From Datisca glomerata (taxonomy: Eukaryota; Streptophyta; Magnoliopsida; Cucurbitales; Datiscaceae): a DNA stretch of 64,000 nucleotides. The stretch spans positions 762,908-826,907 of the forward strand of contig QANY01011455.1 in assembly GCA_003255025.1 (NCBI GenBank). The letters are read 5' to 3'. The notes beneath the pieces were generated by a model. That model saw only the letters and a program-made list of their open reading frames with translations. It had not been told where the DNA came from and searched no databases. Numbering within the stretch: the first letter of the stretch is position 1; each line of letters starts with the position of its first letter. The translations under genes and the position numbers were made by a program. Shown piece by piece: positions 35,024-47,000 of this stretch.

Positions 35024-36623
35024 TGCAATATGATTGTTGTTGACTATGATAAGAAGCAAGGGTCATTCTCGCATGAGACTATCCCTAATTATAAGTTATT
35101 GATACAAGATAAACACAAAACTCTAGACTACTCAGAAATTAAATTGAGATTAATAATCATACCTATACTTAATAAAAATAAACAAAATCTTGTAAACAAA
35201 CTAATGACATGCTAAACAATAGGCATATAAAATAGGGGGCTTGAAAATAGTATGATATGTAAGCAAAGAAAAAGAAAAAGAAATTGAAAACTGAAATTAG
35301 CAAAAGACAGATCTAATGAGATTTAAAGGTACGATGGAAAATATGGTTAAGTAATCATTCTCTACCTCTAAACATGGCAATAGTCAATAATCAGTAACAA
35401 CTTTCTCAATCTTTCGGAAGTAACAACCTAAGACAATCACAAGCTTGATTATCTTGATCTTTTTTACCTAGTCGCTAAGTAAAACAATCTCTTTACTCAT
35501 ACTCTTTCCATTAACCAACCTAAACAAGTTCTCAAAAATCAGTTTGATGAAAGAAATTAATCAAGAAAGGTTTTGATTGAATCAAGTAACAAACACACAT
35601 GCTCAGTTTATAAACTTGAGTTGTATACCATATGTAATCAAATGAAAATATCCCATCATCGAAAACAATTTGCTATATTTGTTTCGAAAAGCCTTGATAA
35701 TTTAATATCAAAATTATAAACTAGTAGTGAAATCACTAGCATGCTCACCTAGTTGCGCATCCAAGTAATCAAGAACAAAATTATTGATATAGAAATCAAA
35801 GGAATATAAATAGAATTGAAAGGAAGATGAAAGAAAGCTTTTCAAATTTATTAACTAAAAATCATGTCTAAGGTTTTAAAATCACCCTTAACCAAAGAAA
35901 AAAATTAGTCACACATGGAGACTCAAGAACATACTTCTAAAGTAAAAACAAATAAAATTCATCCTCTTTCAATGAGTGGGGCGTGCCCCCTTTTATAGAG
36001 GCTCTTTAATCTTCACACAAATCAATAACTAACTCTCTAAACTTTCTCCTTCAATGTCATCTAAATTATCTCTTCAAATACTCTAGCACAAATAGAAATC
36101 TTTGTCATTGGTCATGAGAAAAGTTAAAAGTCAAACTTCCAGATAAAAGATGGCAGAATTTCAGCTCAAGATAGAAGTCAAGGGCCTTGCTTGCATTTAT
36201 TTTATCCTTACCTTTATCGTTCAATGACTTGAAAACAGAATCATATTTCATCTCATCGTCTGACCACATTTGAACTATCTGAAAAATATGGAAAATATTC
36301 AAATGAATATTGAATATCTTACCTTTCCAATCATATAAGATTTTCCTTATATCAATTTCAAAAAGATTGTACATATCTGTCAAATTTGATGCCTAAGCTG
36401 ACTTGATCTTCAAATTTTAAAATGATAAGATGACAAGCGAATCAGATAATGTGGCATATTTTCAACTTGCTTATTATTTACAACCTAAAGACACGTTGAA
36501 ATCACAGTAAATCTCCGAGTGCAACATTTGTGATATAATTACTAAAACATCATATTTAATATTTTATTTTCACAAATATTATTATTTAAATGATGACTAA
36601 AGTGTATTTTTATGCACTTATCA
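35024..36623 (-). mobile_element. Ty3/Gypsy LTR (3' LTR of a minus-strand element)
   Basis: On the minus strand the LTR begins TGATAAGTGCATAAAAATAC (36623) and ends ..CATATTGCA (35024). Just upstream on that strand is a purine tract (ggttgggga), expected for the 3' LTR. A promoter-like TATA (ctataaaagg) lies at about 35990-35999. The start matches the start of the LTR remnant at 38712. Confidence 0.7.
35988..36000 (-). promoter_or_regulatory. TATA box in Gypsy LTR
   Basis: Minus-strand ctataaaaggggg inside the LTR, the best TATA match of the region. Confidence 0.5.
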
Positions 36624-38529
36624 GAATCCCCAACCAGCTTATTGCTAGTCCCTTAGCAATTCAAGCGTACGAAAAAAGAATAATAAGAGATTATTGCATG
36701 AACTTATACAAAAATTGGCACATCCATAATCATTCAAATGTTGATACATCTCTATAACAATCATACTCAAGTGTTAGTGTGTCGTAGCCAATGTTAACGA
36801 TGATTTATGCTATGCAAGCTTTGAACAAGTAAAATCTTCGTAAGCCTCACAAAGAAGATCACTCAACTAGTTATTCTCTTAATTTATTTTCAAGGATACC
36901 ATTACTTGAGTGAAAGTATCAGTGGCACTATATCTTTCCCTTTGGAGCAATTGTATTCTTATTCTTACCAGCTGGACCACTTAAAATCTAAATGTCTTCA
37001 ATTAAGGTTGTAATGGGGCTAGGAGAAATTCCCAGAAGAAATGAAGAAAAGGATGTAATAAAGATTATAAAGACACATGGAGTGAGAGACATCATCAAAA
37101 TCTTCAAGGAACACTTCTTAGAACCCGAGGCAGTCAATTAAAAACATAGGCCAATAATCATTGTATATGGCATTTGCTTCATTTTAACCTACCTTATAAC
37201 ATCCAAGAATTGATTTACTGCTCAAGAGAATTTTTCGTTGAACTTATTCCTTTTTTTATATTTTCATTTTTCACAAAGAAAGTTTCCAATGGAACTTATA
37301 GATGAAATAAGCCTTTTCAATATTATCTTCACTTCATTTTCAGAACAAGTGTGAAGATCTACACTATGGCAAGAGATAAGGAGATGGGGTTAACAAAGAA
37401 AAGGCTTAATGAAAGCTCAAAGTGACTTACTTGGGGGATGTTCTAATGAGAACATCAATTGGGCTCTGGATTATTTGGTTATGGTGGTAAATCCTAATGC
37501 CTTTATCATTTTTAAGAGGTGTTCAATCAACCATTCACTTTGAAAGACCTTCTGAAAAAGTTCTAGAATTTAACCTCCGGGCTTCATGTCACTCAATTAA
37601 TAGTCAAAGTAAGGACGAGAAAGAACATGATCACAATATTACACCTCTCAGAAGAAGATCACCGGCTAAAATATATCTCACAAGGGTAATATGGGTAATA
37701 TAAGCCTTGTACTCATCCTAACATTGTGTGTGTTTTGTAACGTAAAACATGGCTACGTAAAACACGGATATTGTGCATAATGATTTGAGCATAATTATCA
37801 CAAAACAAACCAAGGAGTAACATCACGATCTAAACCAATGCTCATAATCAATAAAAGCCATAACATTAAAACTTAGTTCTCATTATGGTTATTAGAAAGT
37901 ATCCTATGACTAATTAAAAAATATAATTGGACTAATCAATATAACAGAAACAATGTCATTTTCTTTGTTGTTTTTTTTTTGTTTTTTTAAGGAAATAATA
38001 GAAACAAAATGTGAAGTTCTAAATACTTTCCCCCCACTTAATTCTTACATTGTCCTCAATGTAACATTTATTCATGCAATGAGAAGACAAGAACTCACTA
38101 ATAATGAAGCAAATAATCAAAAAGAGAAGAGAAAAGGGAAGAGAAAATTCTGTTATGGCGTGCCACCCATCATTTGGGTTGCCTCGCAATTAGGGCTTCA
38201 TTTAGTGTTTCCTCAACCTAACTTTTAACCACCTTTATCCTTTAAGAGATTCAGCTAACTTTGAACTCCTTGTTCATCTTCAAGCTCTAAACTTCTTCTC
38301 CACCATGAAGAAAAACATTAGTAACAAGTCTAATCCATCGGGAACATAACTTACCTGGAAATAAATTGAGACATGAAGGAATAAAAGAATTTTTAGTCCA
38401 AAAAAAAACATTTCTTGAAATCATTTTGTCATTGAAAGTCTTAGTTTTCTCCTTGAAGATCCGTGAATTTTCATAAGCATCATCTCTGATTTCCTTAAGC
38501 AGATTTAGTTTGAGCTTCCTCTGTTCACC
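36624..38529 (-). mobile_element. Post-pol noncoding region of Gypsy element (Athila/Tat-like)
   Basis: On the minus strand 38060-38015 reads attgaggacaatgtaagaat then taagtggggggaaag, a phrase that in my memory marks the end of pol and the following spacer in Athila/Tat-type Gypsy elements. No gag or pol domain is left, so most of the element is deleted. Confidence 0.6.
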
Positions 38530-38712
38530 CTCAAGCTCATCTATGAGTTTTCAACTTGCTTATTCTTTATGACCGGAAAACACATTAAAAACACAATAAA
38601 TCTCTTGATGTAACATTTGTCAAATAATTACTTAAAAATGCTAAACTTACTTTTTTTTTCACAAATGTTATTATTTAAACGATGACTAAATTGTGTTTTT
38701 GTGCACTTATCA
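38530..38712 (-). mobile_element. Fragment of second Gypsy LTR
   Basis: From 38712 downward it repeats the first ~180 bases of the LTR starting at 36623 (tgataagtgcacaaaaacac, gtcatcgtttaaataat, ttttcaacttgcttattctt in plus reading). It is the 5' LTR stump, fused by deletion to the post-pol spacer. Confidence 0.75.
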
Positions 38713-38820
38713 CCGAGCGCATGCTATTCCCAAAAGATCAAGTTTAGCAAAATTCATCATCTTCCATCCTAAAACATGTCTCATTTGGTCAACGAGCACA
38801 TGCTATGCCCAAAAGAAGTT
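38713..38820 (+). repeat. Resumed tandem-array remnant
   Basis: cgagcgcatgctattcccaa, aagtttagcaaaattcatca and acgagcacatgctatgccca belong to the ~165-bp unit of 29505-35023. The Gypsy element therefore landed inside the array. Confidence 0.8.
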
Positions 38821-38829
38821 ATATGGTTG

Positions 38830-39027
38830 AAGAAGTTCCTGGGAGACAAACATCAAGGAGCAAGCGCATGAAGGACAAGTATAATCAGATTAGTAGATCA
38901 TACATCAAGGAGATATAGTTGCTTTAAGATAGCTTCAGCAGAGAAACTGGTAGACCCGTTTACAAAGAATTTAGCTTCAAATGTCTTTGGATCACATGTA
39001 GAGAGCACGGGGGTTAAACCACTTCCT
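38830..39027 (+). pseudogene. Copia pol, RNase H C-terminus
   Basis: The plus strand reads HQGDIVALR, then after an indel KIASAEKLVDPFTKNLASNV and FGSHVESTGVK, the conserved end of Copia RNase H (usual form ASAxNVADPFTKAL). It runs straight into the LTR at 39028 as in an intact 3' end. Confidence 0.8.
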
Positions 39028-40743
39028 TGCCAAGATTGTGCCCTTAAACACAATGGAATTCTAAATTATTTATTGATAAATTTAAAATTTTGATAAATAA
39101 TAAATAGTTTATTCCCATATTATGTGCTTTGTATTCTTGAGAAAGCTCCACAAGCATAATAGTACTTGGTTTATAGGTCATACAAACGTTTGACTAATGG
39201 GAACCATGTATTTAACAAAGAGTTATTCATGTCTTGAAATGTTTATTTTTCATAGTCTAGTGAAGTTGGGGGCTTTACTTCGATAGACTGTAATGCAGTA
39301 GCTCTATTATGTAGAGTCCTTGGTCACAGGTGAAGTACCTGACTATTGTGCTAGTGCATTTGGAATATATTGAGTGGACTTATAAGGTTGATTTCAGTCA
39401 AAGTACTATATATGTTTAGAAAATCATAAAGCATTGCAATCATATTATGAGTGTTCCTGATTTTGAGAGAGTTATGAATTCATATTTAATGGTTCCGTTG
39501 TTTTGATCTACTATTGCTGAGATTCTATGAGTCAATATATCTATAAAGTTCGATGACTTAATTGTTAGATAGTGAAGATGCATAGATTCTCAATAATAGA
39601 TTTCATAGACACTTTTAAGTAAGTTATGTAGTAATTGTTAACGGAATTCGTTTGTCTTGTCTCCTATATTGGGTAAGAGAGCTTTGGTACTCTCTTTCGC
39701 GCAAGTTGTCAAGAGAGGATCCCTTAGTTCTGTCCCTTGCGCTACTAACTCAAAGGAAGGAGCTGAAAAAGAGAAGTTCTGGATTGTGAAGCCCCGAGCC
39801 CCCCTCCTCCTTAGGTACACACACCTTAGTTAAACTAACAAAGAGGAAGCTCTTCTCATTTCAGTTCCTTTCCATAGGAAGTTTCTAAGAATTTTATCAA
39901 CTTCTTTTATCTAATTATACAATGTGCTATTTTATGGAGAGACAACACATGATGAATAATTGGTCGAGGATAAATACATGGAGAAATATAAAGTTTGAAT
40001 CAAGTTCAATTACAATTTTAGTGGAATAAATTGTATCGAATAACTAGTAAATCTAATCATGTGTGTTTGGTCAGTAAAATTTATTAATTTCTTAGCCATT
40101 AGTAATTTTAAACTTATGATCCCCGAGCTATCTTAGCAAGAACAAATAGGGAAGGCATGGATACCTAGACGGCAACAAAGTTGGTCCTAATTTAGTGATG
40201 AAAAATATTAATTAAAGTTAATTTAATTAATTAATAATTTTCAAAAACTTCTCACCATTGGATTAACACTAAATCCTAGCCATTGGATAGCACTATAAAT
40301 AGAAGACTTCTCTTAGAATTATAATTGGAATCATTAGTGAGAGAAGAGAAAACCCTATGGAGACTAATTTTCCCCATAGCCAAAAATTGAGATGTGGAAA
40401 GTTTTGATTTTTCTTCGAAGTGCCCACACAAGGTGATCGGTTGACGACCCACAGAATAATGAGGAAGATGAGGAATAGCGAGCAAGATCGTGGTGTTTCA
40501 TAATGGTTCATGGTGGTAACTATCAGTTCATGGCAGCGGCAAGCAGCATCGTGGATGGCGACATGGGTGGCGATTCTTTTCACATTATGTATAGATTGAG
40601 AAATTTGATCATGAAGAAAAATATTTGAATTTTGGGGTTCACAATCAAGGGTATGATTTCTACAGTCGTTCTAGCATATATTAGATTGTTTAATAATTAG
40701 ATTGTAAGATCCATACAGTTTCTCCGCTGTGTCAATCTCTTCA
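39028..40743 (+). mobile_element. Copia LTR (~1.7 kb)
   Basis: It starts tgccaagattgtgccctta directly after pol and ends ..caatctcttca before a primer-binding site. The solo LTR at 55988-57495 is a relative (shared gtgctagtgcatttrgaat, gatgcatagattctcaata, tattatgagtg). A foreign ~240-bp stretch lies inside (39649-39890). Confidence 0.8.
39649..39890. other. Foreign insert in LTR, possibly organelle-derived
   Basis: GC-richer sequence absent from the related LTR at 55988, with words such as ctctctttcgcgcaagttgt and gtgaagccccgagcccccct. Its style recalls plant mitochondrial spacer DNA, but this is only an impression. Confidence 0.35.
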
Positions 40744-40744
40744 A

Positions 40745-40758
40745 TTAGTATCAAAGCC
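40745..40758 (+). other. Copia primer-binding site (initiator tRNA-Met type)
   Basis: ttagtatcaaagcc differs at two positions from TGGTATCAGAGCC, the usual Copia site complementary to initiator tRNA-Met, and begins one base after the LTR. Confidence 0.75.
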
Positions 40759-40764
40759 TCAACT

Positions 40765-41541
40765 AGATCTATTATTTCCTTAACTCATTTATTGACTATG
40801 AATAATAAAAGTATATTAGTGAGGTGTTTCGTACAGTTCACAATGTCTTATTCAATGACTCATGTCATTGAGTGTCAGACCTAGTTTATTTGTCAACACA
40901 CCCATCAGGTAAAGCATGTGTGATATTGCTGCTATTGCAATCTTACCACAAATTCTATATCTGTGAATCACGTAACTCCAACATAGTTGATTCATGATCC
41001 CAACAACTGAGGTATTGTCCGGCAATTCGAACTCACTCATTTGAAGTATCAAAGATCGCAAGTAACTAAGTCAAGTTTCGTATTCATCTCAGGATTAAGG
41101 TAATCAGAAAAATACCCTTAAGGTGTAACAATTAGATTTAGAGCTAGATAAATGGTTTTACCCTAAAATAATTTGTTACTGGTCTCTTTAAAATGTTTAT
41201 AATATGTTCAGGTCAACCGTTAGATTCTCCACTCCCATGCCCCAAGACCGACATCATTTGGTTCAACTAAACAGTCGTAATTGGACTCGATTACCTAGTC
41301 GATCCTAAGACTGCGAATAACATTCTGAACTATTTTAGAAGAGTTTTTCTGGAAGACCTCTCTATCTTTACTCTTCTTACGTTAATAATAGTTCCAAGAC
41401 TTAAGTAAATTATAAAAACACTTTAATTAAAGGAAAACTTTCATCTATTTATAAAATTCAGTGGTACATAAATGTCAGAGAAATAACTAAATACTCATAA
41501 ATAATTATTACACCCTACTTTATGGACATAATTCCAACAAT
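40765..41541 (-). mobile_element. Inverted Copia LTR of another family (truncated)
   Basis: On the minus strand it starts tgttggaattatgtccataa at 41541, a typical Copia LTR beginning, and continues with LTR-like text (gtgaactgtacgaaacacc, ctcactaatatac) to the edge of the primer-binding site of the plus-strand element. The end is not identifiable. Confidence 0.6.
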
Positions 41542-42340
41542 GTCCTGTATGTTCTGATTGTCCGTCAAACCGTGCACATCCGTCGTGCTTCATCGTGATC
41601 CTTCTCTGTTACGATGGTTGCTGCAAAGTTTTTTTTCCGGTATTATAATTGCTATCAAAGTTTGCTAATATATCGTAGTATAGTTGTCAATTTTTGTAAA
41701 AAAATGAACTGAATTTGTGAAGATTGAAAATGATATCAAGAAGAGAAAATAGTGCTTTATTGAGGAAAATAAAGCACTATTTTAATGAATGTTGGCTTGT
41801 TTGTCTTGTTTGGCTAGGGAATTTGATTTATGATTGTACAAAAAACTATTTACAATGCAATCGATTGATAATCTTAATGTACATATTTTATTTACTATAA
41901 GTAACTAAATTATTTCATAGACTTGCATTCCGAGGTTGAACGACTATGTGGGGAAGCAATGGCACTTTGAATAACTTGAAGATCAAGGGCTTTCATTTGA
42001 TTAACAGATGTCCACTCTACAAGTTGGAAGAGAAAGATAATAATCATTTTCTTATATACTACTCTTTCACGATTCTGCTTTGGAATTTTGAGGAAGATGG
42101 GAATTAGCAACATGCTAAGAAGAAATTTTGAGCTTTTAAGTGCTTGGTTAGTCTTGAGGCACGAAGAGATGGAAAAGGTATCAATTAGCTTATGCAAGTG
42201 AATTTTCTTCTTCCTCATCAAAGAAGTTAACTTCTTACATAAAATATGTACATAGTTGACATATAGTTAAACATCTTGGTGTGCAAATTAATTAGTGACT
42301 CAAATTAAGTGGGTTCATTTATGTCGTATATCAATTGATT
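41542..42340. other. No gene seen
   Basis: AT-rich DNA without supported features. The 103-codon minus-strand frame at 41910-42221 has no recognisable motif and low-complexity composition. Confidence 0.5.
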
Positions 42341-42342
42341 AC

Positions 42343-42905
42343 ACACGATCAATAATTCAGTTACTTAGTTACTGAGCGAGTGCGCTGTGAAAAAAATGCA
42401 TTATTTGATTAAGTTCTACAAAATTAGAGGCTCATTAATTCGATTCCAACCTCACACAAAAACAGAAACTTATTATTGAGTAACAAAATATAAAAAAAGC
42501 TAAAGAAAGCTAAAAAAACATACATAAAAAACTAAAGACATTGTGCACTGTGCATAATGCTACTCATGTAGCGCACCAGCGCGCTGCACGAGAGAGTAAA
42601 ATAATTAAAAAAGTTTATGTGCCATGTATGTCCTCGTATATAAATTAATTACACACCGTCAATAATTTAGTTATTTAGTTATTGAGTGAGTGCACCGGGA
42701 AAAAAATGCATTGTTTGATTTAGTTATATCTGAAGGTGAAAGACTCATTAATTTGATTTCAACCTCCCATGATTTTTTGGGGGAACCAATCAGAAATTCA
42801 CTACTCTTGCAATGCGCCTGCGCAATGCACGAGAGAAGTAAAATAATTAAAAAAATGTGTCATTGCCGAAGTGCGTGTCCCCATGATTTTTCGTGGGGAC
42901 CAATA
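42343..42905. repeat. Degenerate tandem duplication (~245-306 bp apart)
   Basis: attacacac.gtcaataatt.agtta, gaaaaaaatgcatt and gcgc..gcacgagaga occur at about 42343/42649 and 42572/42816. In the second unit ccatgattttt followed by gggg.accaat occurs twice (42767, 42890). Confidence 0.65.
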
Positions 42906-44093
42906 AGTAATTTCATTCTATTTTGTCTAATTCACTTGAGTTATTTCTTCCGTTTTGTAAAAATATTTTGGACTGGTCATTTAGTAACATAGAGTTCATA
43001 CGGCTCATATATGTAGTTCTCCGTTAAAAGTATAAATATAGTGCATTTCAATTTGTCCATCAAATAAAGAAGAGTTAATTGAAGATGATTATTCAAATTT
43101 GTCTTTTGAAATGCAATATTGGAATGGAAAGTAACTTTTAAAATACAGTATCAATTCATGTGACAACTTTTTCGTTCATGCGTTTCTACATCGGATTTAT
43201 AGATTAACCTAATTTAGTTATTCTGACTGTTTTTTGTACAAATGTTTAAAAAAACAATTTAGACAAAAAATCTTGTATATCAAAACTTTTCCTATAATAT
43301 GATGGTTTTTACTTTTTATAATATTTGATTATGTTTATATTATATAAACATTCAGAATTTTATTCTTAATGACACTGATATTTAATTAGAAATAGCATGT
43401 GAAACACGAGTAAGTTGGGCCTAGTAAATGAGATACCACATAATACAACATTGGGGTGGGGTGGGGTGGAGAGAGTTTCTAGTAAATTAAAGTTTTACGT
43501 TGTAAACTTGTTATACTGCTCAAAATCTGAATAATCACCTAATATATTCCGCCGAGCATTGACTTTCTAAAATTTTGTAATTTAATCAGGCCACCAAACT
43601 CAATTTTTTTCTTAAATTAAATTAATATTAATCTCATGACTTGTTCTTACCTAGAAAGTTATTAAATTTCTTGGGGTTATAATATTCTCAACCACAGGTT
43701 TGGATGCAAGAGATTTATTAACTGTGTTAACCTGTGTTAAAAATGAATGTACATTGATGTCATAATGAATGATACAAAACTTAGTTATTACAAACTCAGT
43801 AAATGAATCACAAAATAGATTGACATTTCATAACTATATATTAATCGTTTTACGAGCAAGACTAATTCCATTTCATATCAACATCAAATATCATAAATCA
43901 AACCAGAGTCTCCACAAATATCTTTGGAGCAATAGAACAAAAATGTATACAAAAGGACGACTAACAAATTTGTTTTCATCTATCCCTGTGTTGTCTAGCC
44001 CATTAACAAATTTCTGTATAAATTTTCATATAAAAATATTAAAAAAAAACTAAGAAATTAACAGCTATAAGTTTCCTATATTTCCAAAGGCAA
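42906..44093. other. Intergenic DNA and 3' flank of the WRKY gene
   Basis: AT-rich; a short ggggtggggtggggtgg run at about 43454. The part next to 44094 is expected to be WRKY 3' UTR (minus strand). No other gene supported. Confidence 0.55.
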
Positions 44094-47000
44094 TTAATTT
44101 GCTTGGTCTTTATTGTCACCAGGAGACGCAGAAGCACTTTTGGAGTTTGAAAATGGCAATGAATTTGGTGGTATAAATATCAAATTATTTGGCTTCTGAG
44201 AATTTGTTGAAGGTGTTGTGTTCATAAAACTTGATCCACATCCATTCCCTTTTTGTGTTTGCAAAACCTCCCCCCACTCTAATTTCTCTTGAAGACCCTC
44301 TCCACTACTCTGCCCTAATCCAACTGCCCCGCCCCCACCCCCTCCACTCCCAATTATCGACGTAAGGGCAGCCGCGAAAGCTGATTGGAAGCTCGGGTCA
44401 GACGTGATTGCCTTAGTTGCTGCAGCAATCGTGTCCGGGAGAGGCTGCCGTGGAGGCTGTAGCATAGCATTATTCTTTTGCAAGTAGGTTTGGTAGATGT
44501 TGTTTTGTAGATGTTGCCTTCCGAGGTCTAGGGTTCGGTTATAAGGCTGATTGCCATAACCAAGTAGCTCATTGCTCCAAGACATGAGATTGGTTTGGGA
44601 TTGAGAAGAGCTGAAATTGAGGTTCGTGAAAGGATATCTCGGAGGATAATATGAAGGAAACAATCTATTTAAATGAGATGATGATGACGAAGATGATGGA
44701 TTTGAGGTTAGATCTAATGTGATTGTGGGGTGTGTAGGAGATGAGATGGAAGAGTTGGGTAAGTAGAATTGTTTCGAGCTTGAATTATCCGAAAGATAGA
44801 AGTTCAATCCGTGGAGATTGGCAGAAGTCGTGGGTGCTGTTGATGAGTTAAGGCCTGCACGAGAGGTGGACGAACCGGATAATAGCATGGATGCGGCTGC
44901 GGAAGTGGTGGAAGCCATGGCTGTGGCTGAGACCGGTAGTGGGTGGTTGTGAGTTCCTTCGTAGGTGGTGATTAAAATAGACATGTCGTCAGCACATCTT
45001 TGCACCTATTAAAAAAACAAGAGAGAATACTATGAGTTTGATTTAGAACTAGAAATACAAATTAGAAGAATCCAAATGAATTTCAGACATTGTACCTAAT
45101 TACAAATTAACTTGGCTTTTAATAATTAATGTGTTAGATTCTTGTTAATATTAAAAAAAAGAAAAATGTCTCTCCTCACTGATGATGAGAGTGTCTCTCC
45201 CTACAACCAATCGATTGTGAAAACAATTCATCAGTGTCATTCACATTAATATGTTAGACATTGAAAAAAGAGAAAAACAAACCTTGTATCCAAATGTGGT
45301 TGGAAGAAAGAACAACCTTCTTACATGAGGAGGGTATCTCTCCTTACAGCTAACCAGTTGTGAAAAAAAAAATCGGTAGGGCTCAATAAACTTAAAATAT
45401 TCAATATTAAAAGGAGAGAAAAGAAGACACTCTCCTAAGCAAGCTGCGGAGTTGTAAACAACTGCTTTCAAGACTGGTGAACTCATGGTCAAATGGCCTC
45501 CGATGTGGTCTTTCCGTTCTCTATGGTAGCATGGTCTCCTCCTAAGCTTTCTTTTGGTGGATGAAGGACTACTAGAATCCTAGACGGAAAATAAGTCTGG
45601 GCTAGGGAACGAAGTGACTTACGTGATAAAATTAAGCGAAGGAAGGAACCCCAAGAAAAGAAGAAATGTTATCTAGCCCGGGAAAAGGGATATAAAGATT
45701 CACGTGCGCCGAAGGGATGAGCGAAAGGCTTCCTAGTAAGCCTTGGTTCATGGTATAAGAAAGAAAGTAGAGCTAGGCAAAATGAAAGTGAAATAAACGT
45801 TTGTCACGGCCAAATGGTTGTAAGGAGGAAAACCATCATTTGGAAAAAAAAAACATTGGTCACATCAATTATAATTAACACAATATGAAAAAATTGAACT
45901 TTAAGTGTGATATTTTCCGTGCATTCGTTATTACAATACTTTAACATTAGTAGTACCTGTTTTCTTACTGGGCACGATGGTGCTCCGGTGCAACGATAAT
46001 AAGCCCGAGGACACGGGTTTCCTTTTGCTATCTTCTGCCCATATTTCCTCCATTGGCACCCATCATTCATCTGCAAAGAAAAAAATGTTCGATTTACTAC
46101 TAACAGTTTTCTTTTCCCAAAAAAAATAAAACAAAGAGACAATGATGTGGATGTTGAAGAAGTAAAAACTTAAAATATAGCATATGATGTGATTACTCAC
46201 TAACCGTTGGAGTATCACATCGAGCCCTCACACAAACCCTAGCTTTCTTGGGAGGATTCTGTTGAGAAACTTCATCATCTCCACTTCTCACGGTCTTAAG
46301 AACTTTACTAGGTGGCCGACTCTCTACTGCTTCTTCCTTTGCTTCTTCATTGCTGTTTGTGGGGCTTTGATCATTTGGTGAACCTTTAGTTTCATCACTT
46401 AATTTGGACATTTCCAATTTGCAATCCAATCCAAGAACTAACTCTTGTTTATCCATTTCATCAATATCATCTTTCCCATGTTTGGAATTCTTGCTAGTCT
46501 CTTTCTTTTTCCGGTCACTTGGAAATCTTCCAAGGGAAAGGGAAATGAAGTCGGCTTCCTCAACTTCGCCTTTGTGTGCTTTGGCTAATTCATCTATAGA
46601 CTTATTTCCGTCTTGTCGAACAATGTCTTGGAATTGCATTTGAAGGGTCCGATAATCGTTCAATACTCTATCTAAGCACATTTTTAGCCGTTGATTTTCT
46701 TCTCTTACCTCCCCCATTTCAGCTCTGGTAGATTCAATTAGCTGATCATCCTACACATTCACATTCCAATCCTAATTTTAATTCCAAAATACAGAAGAAC
46801 AAATTAATTCGGAATTTTCTCATTCAATTTTCAAGCTATATATGTAATTGAGTGAGTTTAGATTGGGGAAATGGACCTCATTTCCGATCTTTACATTGTT
46901 TTAGAACATATCAGCGAACAAATCAATTATATCGATTTTCCCTAGTTTACTCATGTGTACTAGTTGTATATATGTAAAGAAAGTAAACTAATTGAAAAAT

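Noticed and set aside
46404..46643. 79-codon plus-strand frame
   Set aside because: Shadow of WRKY exon 4 on the opposite strand.
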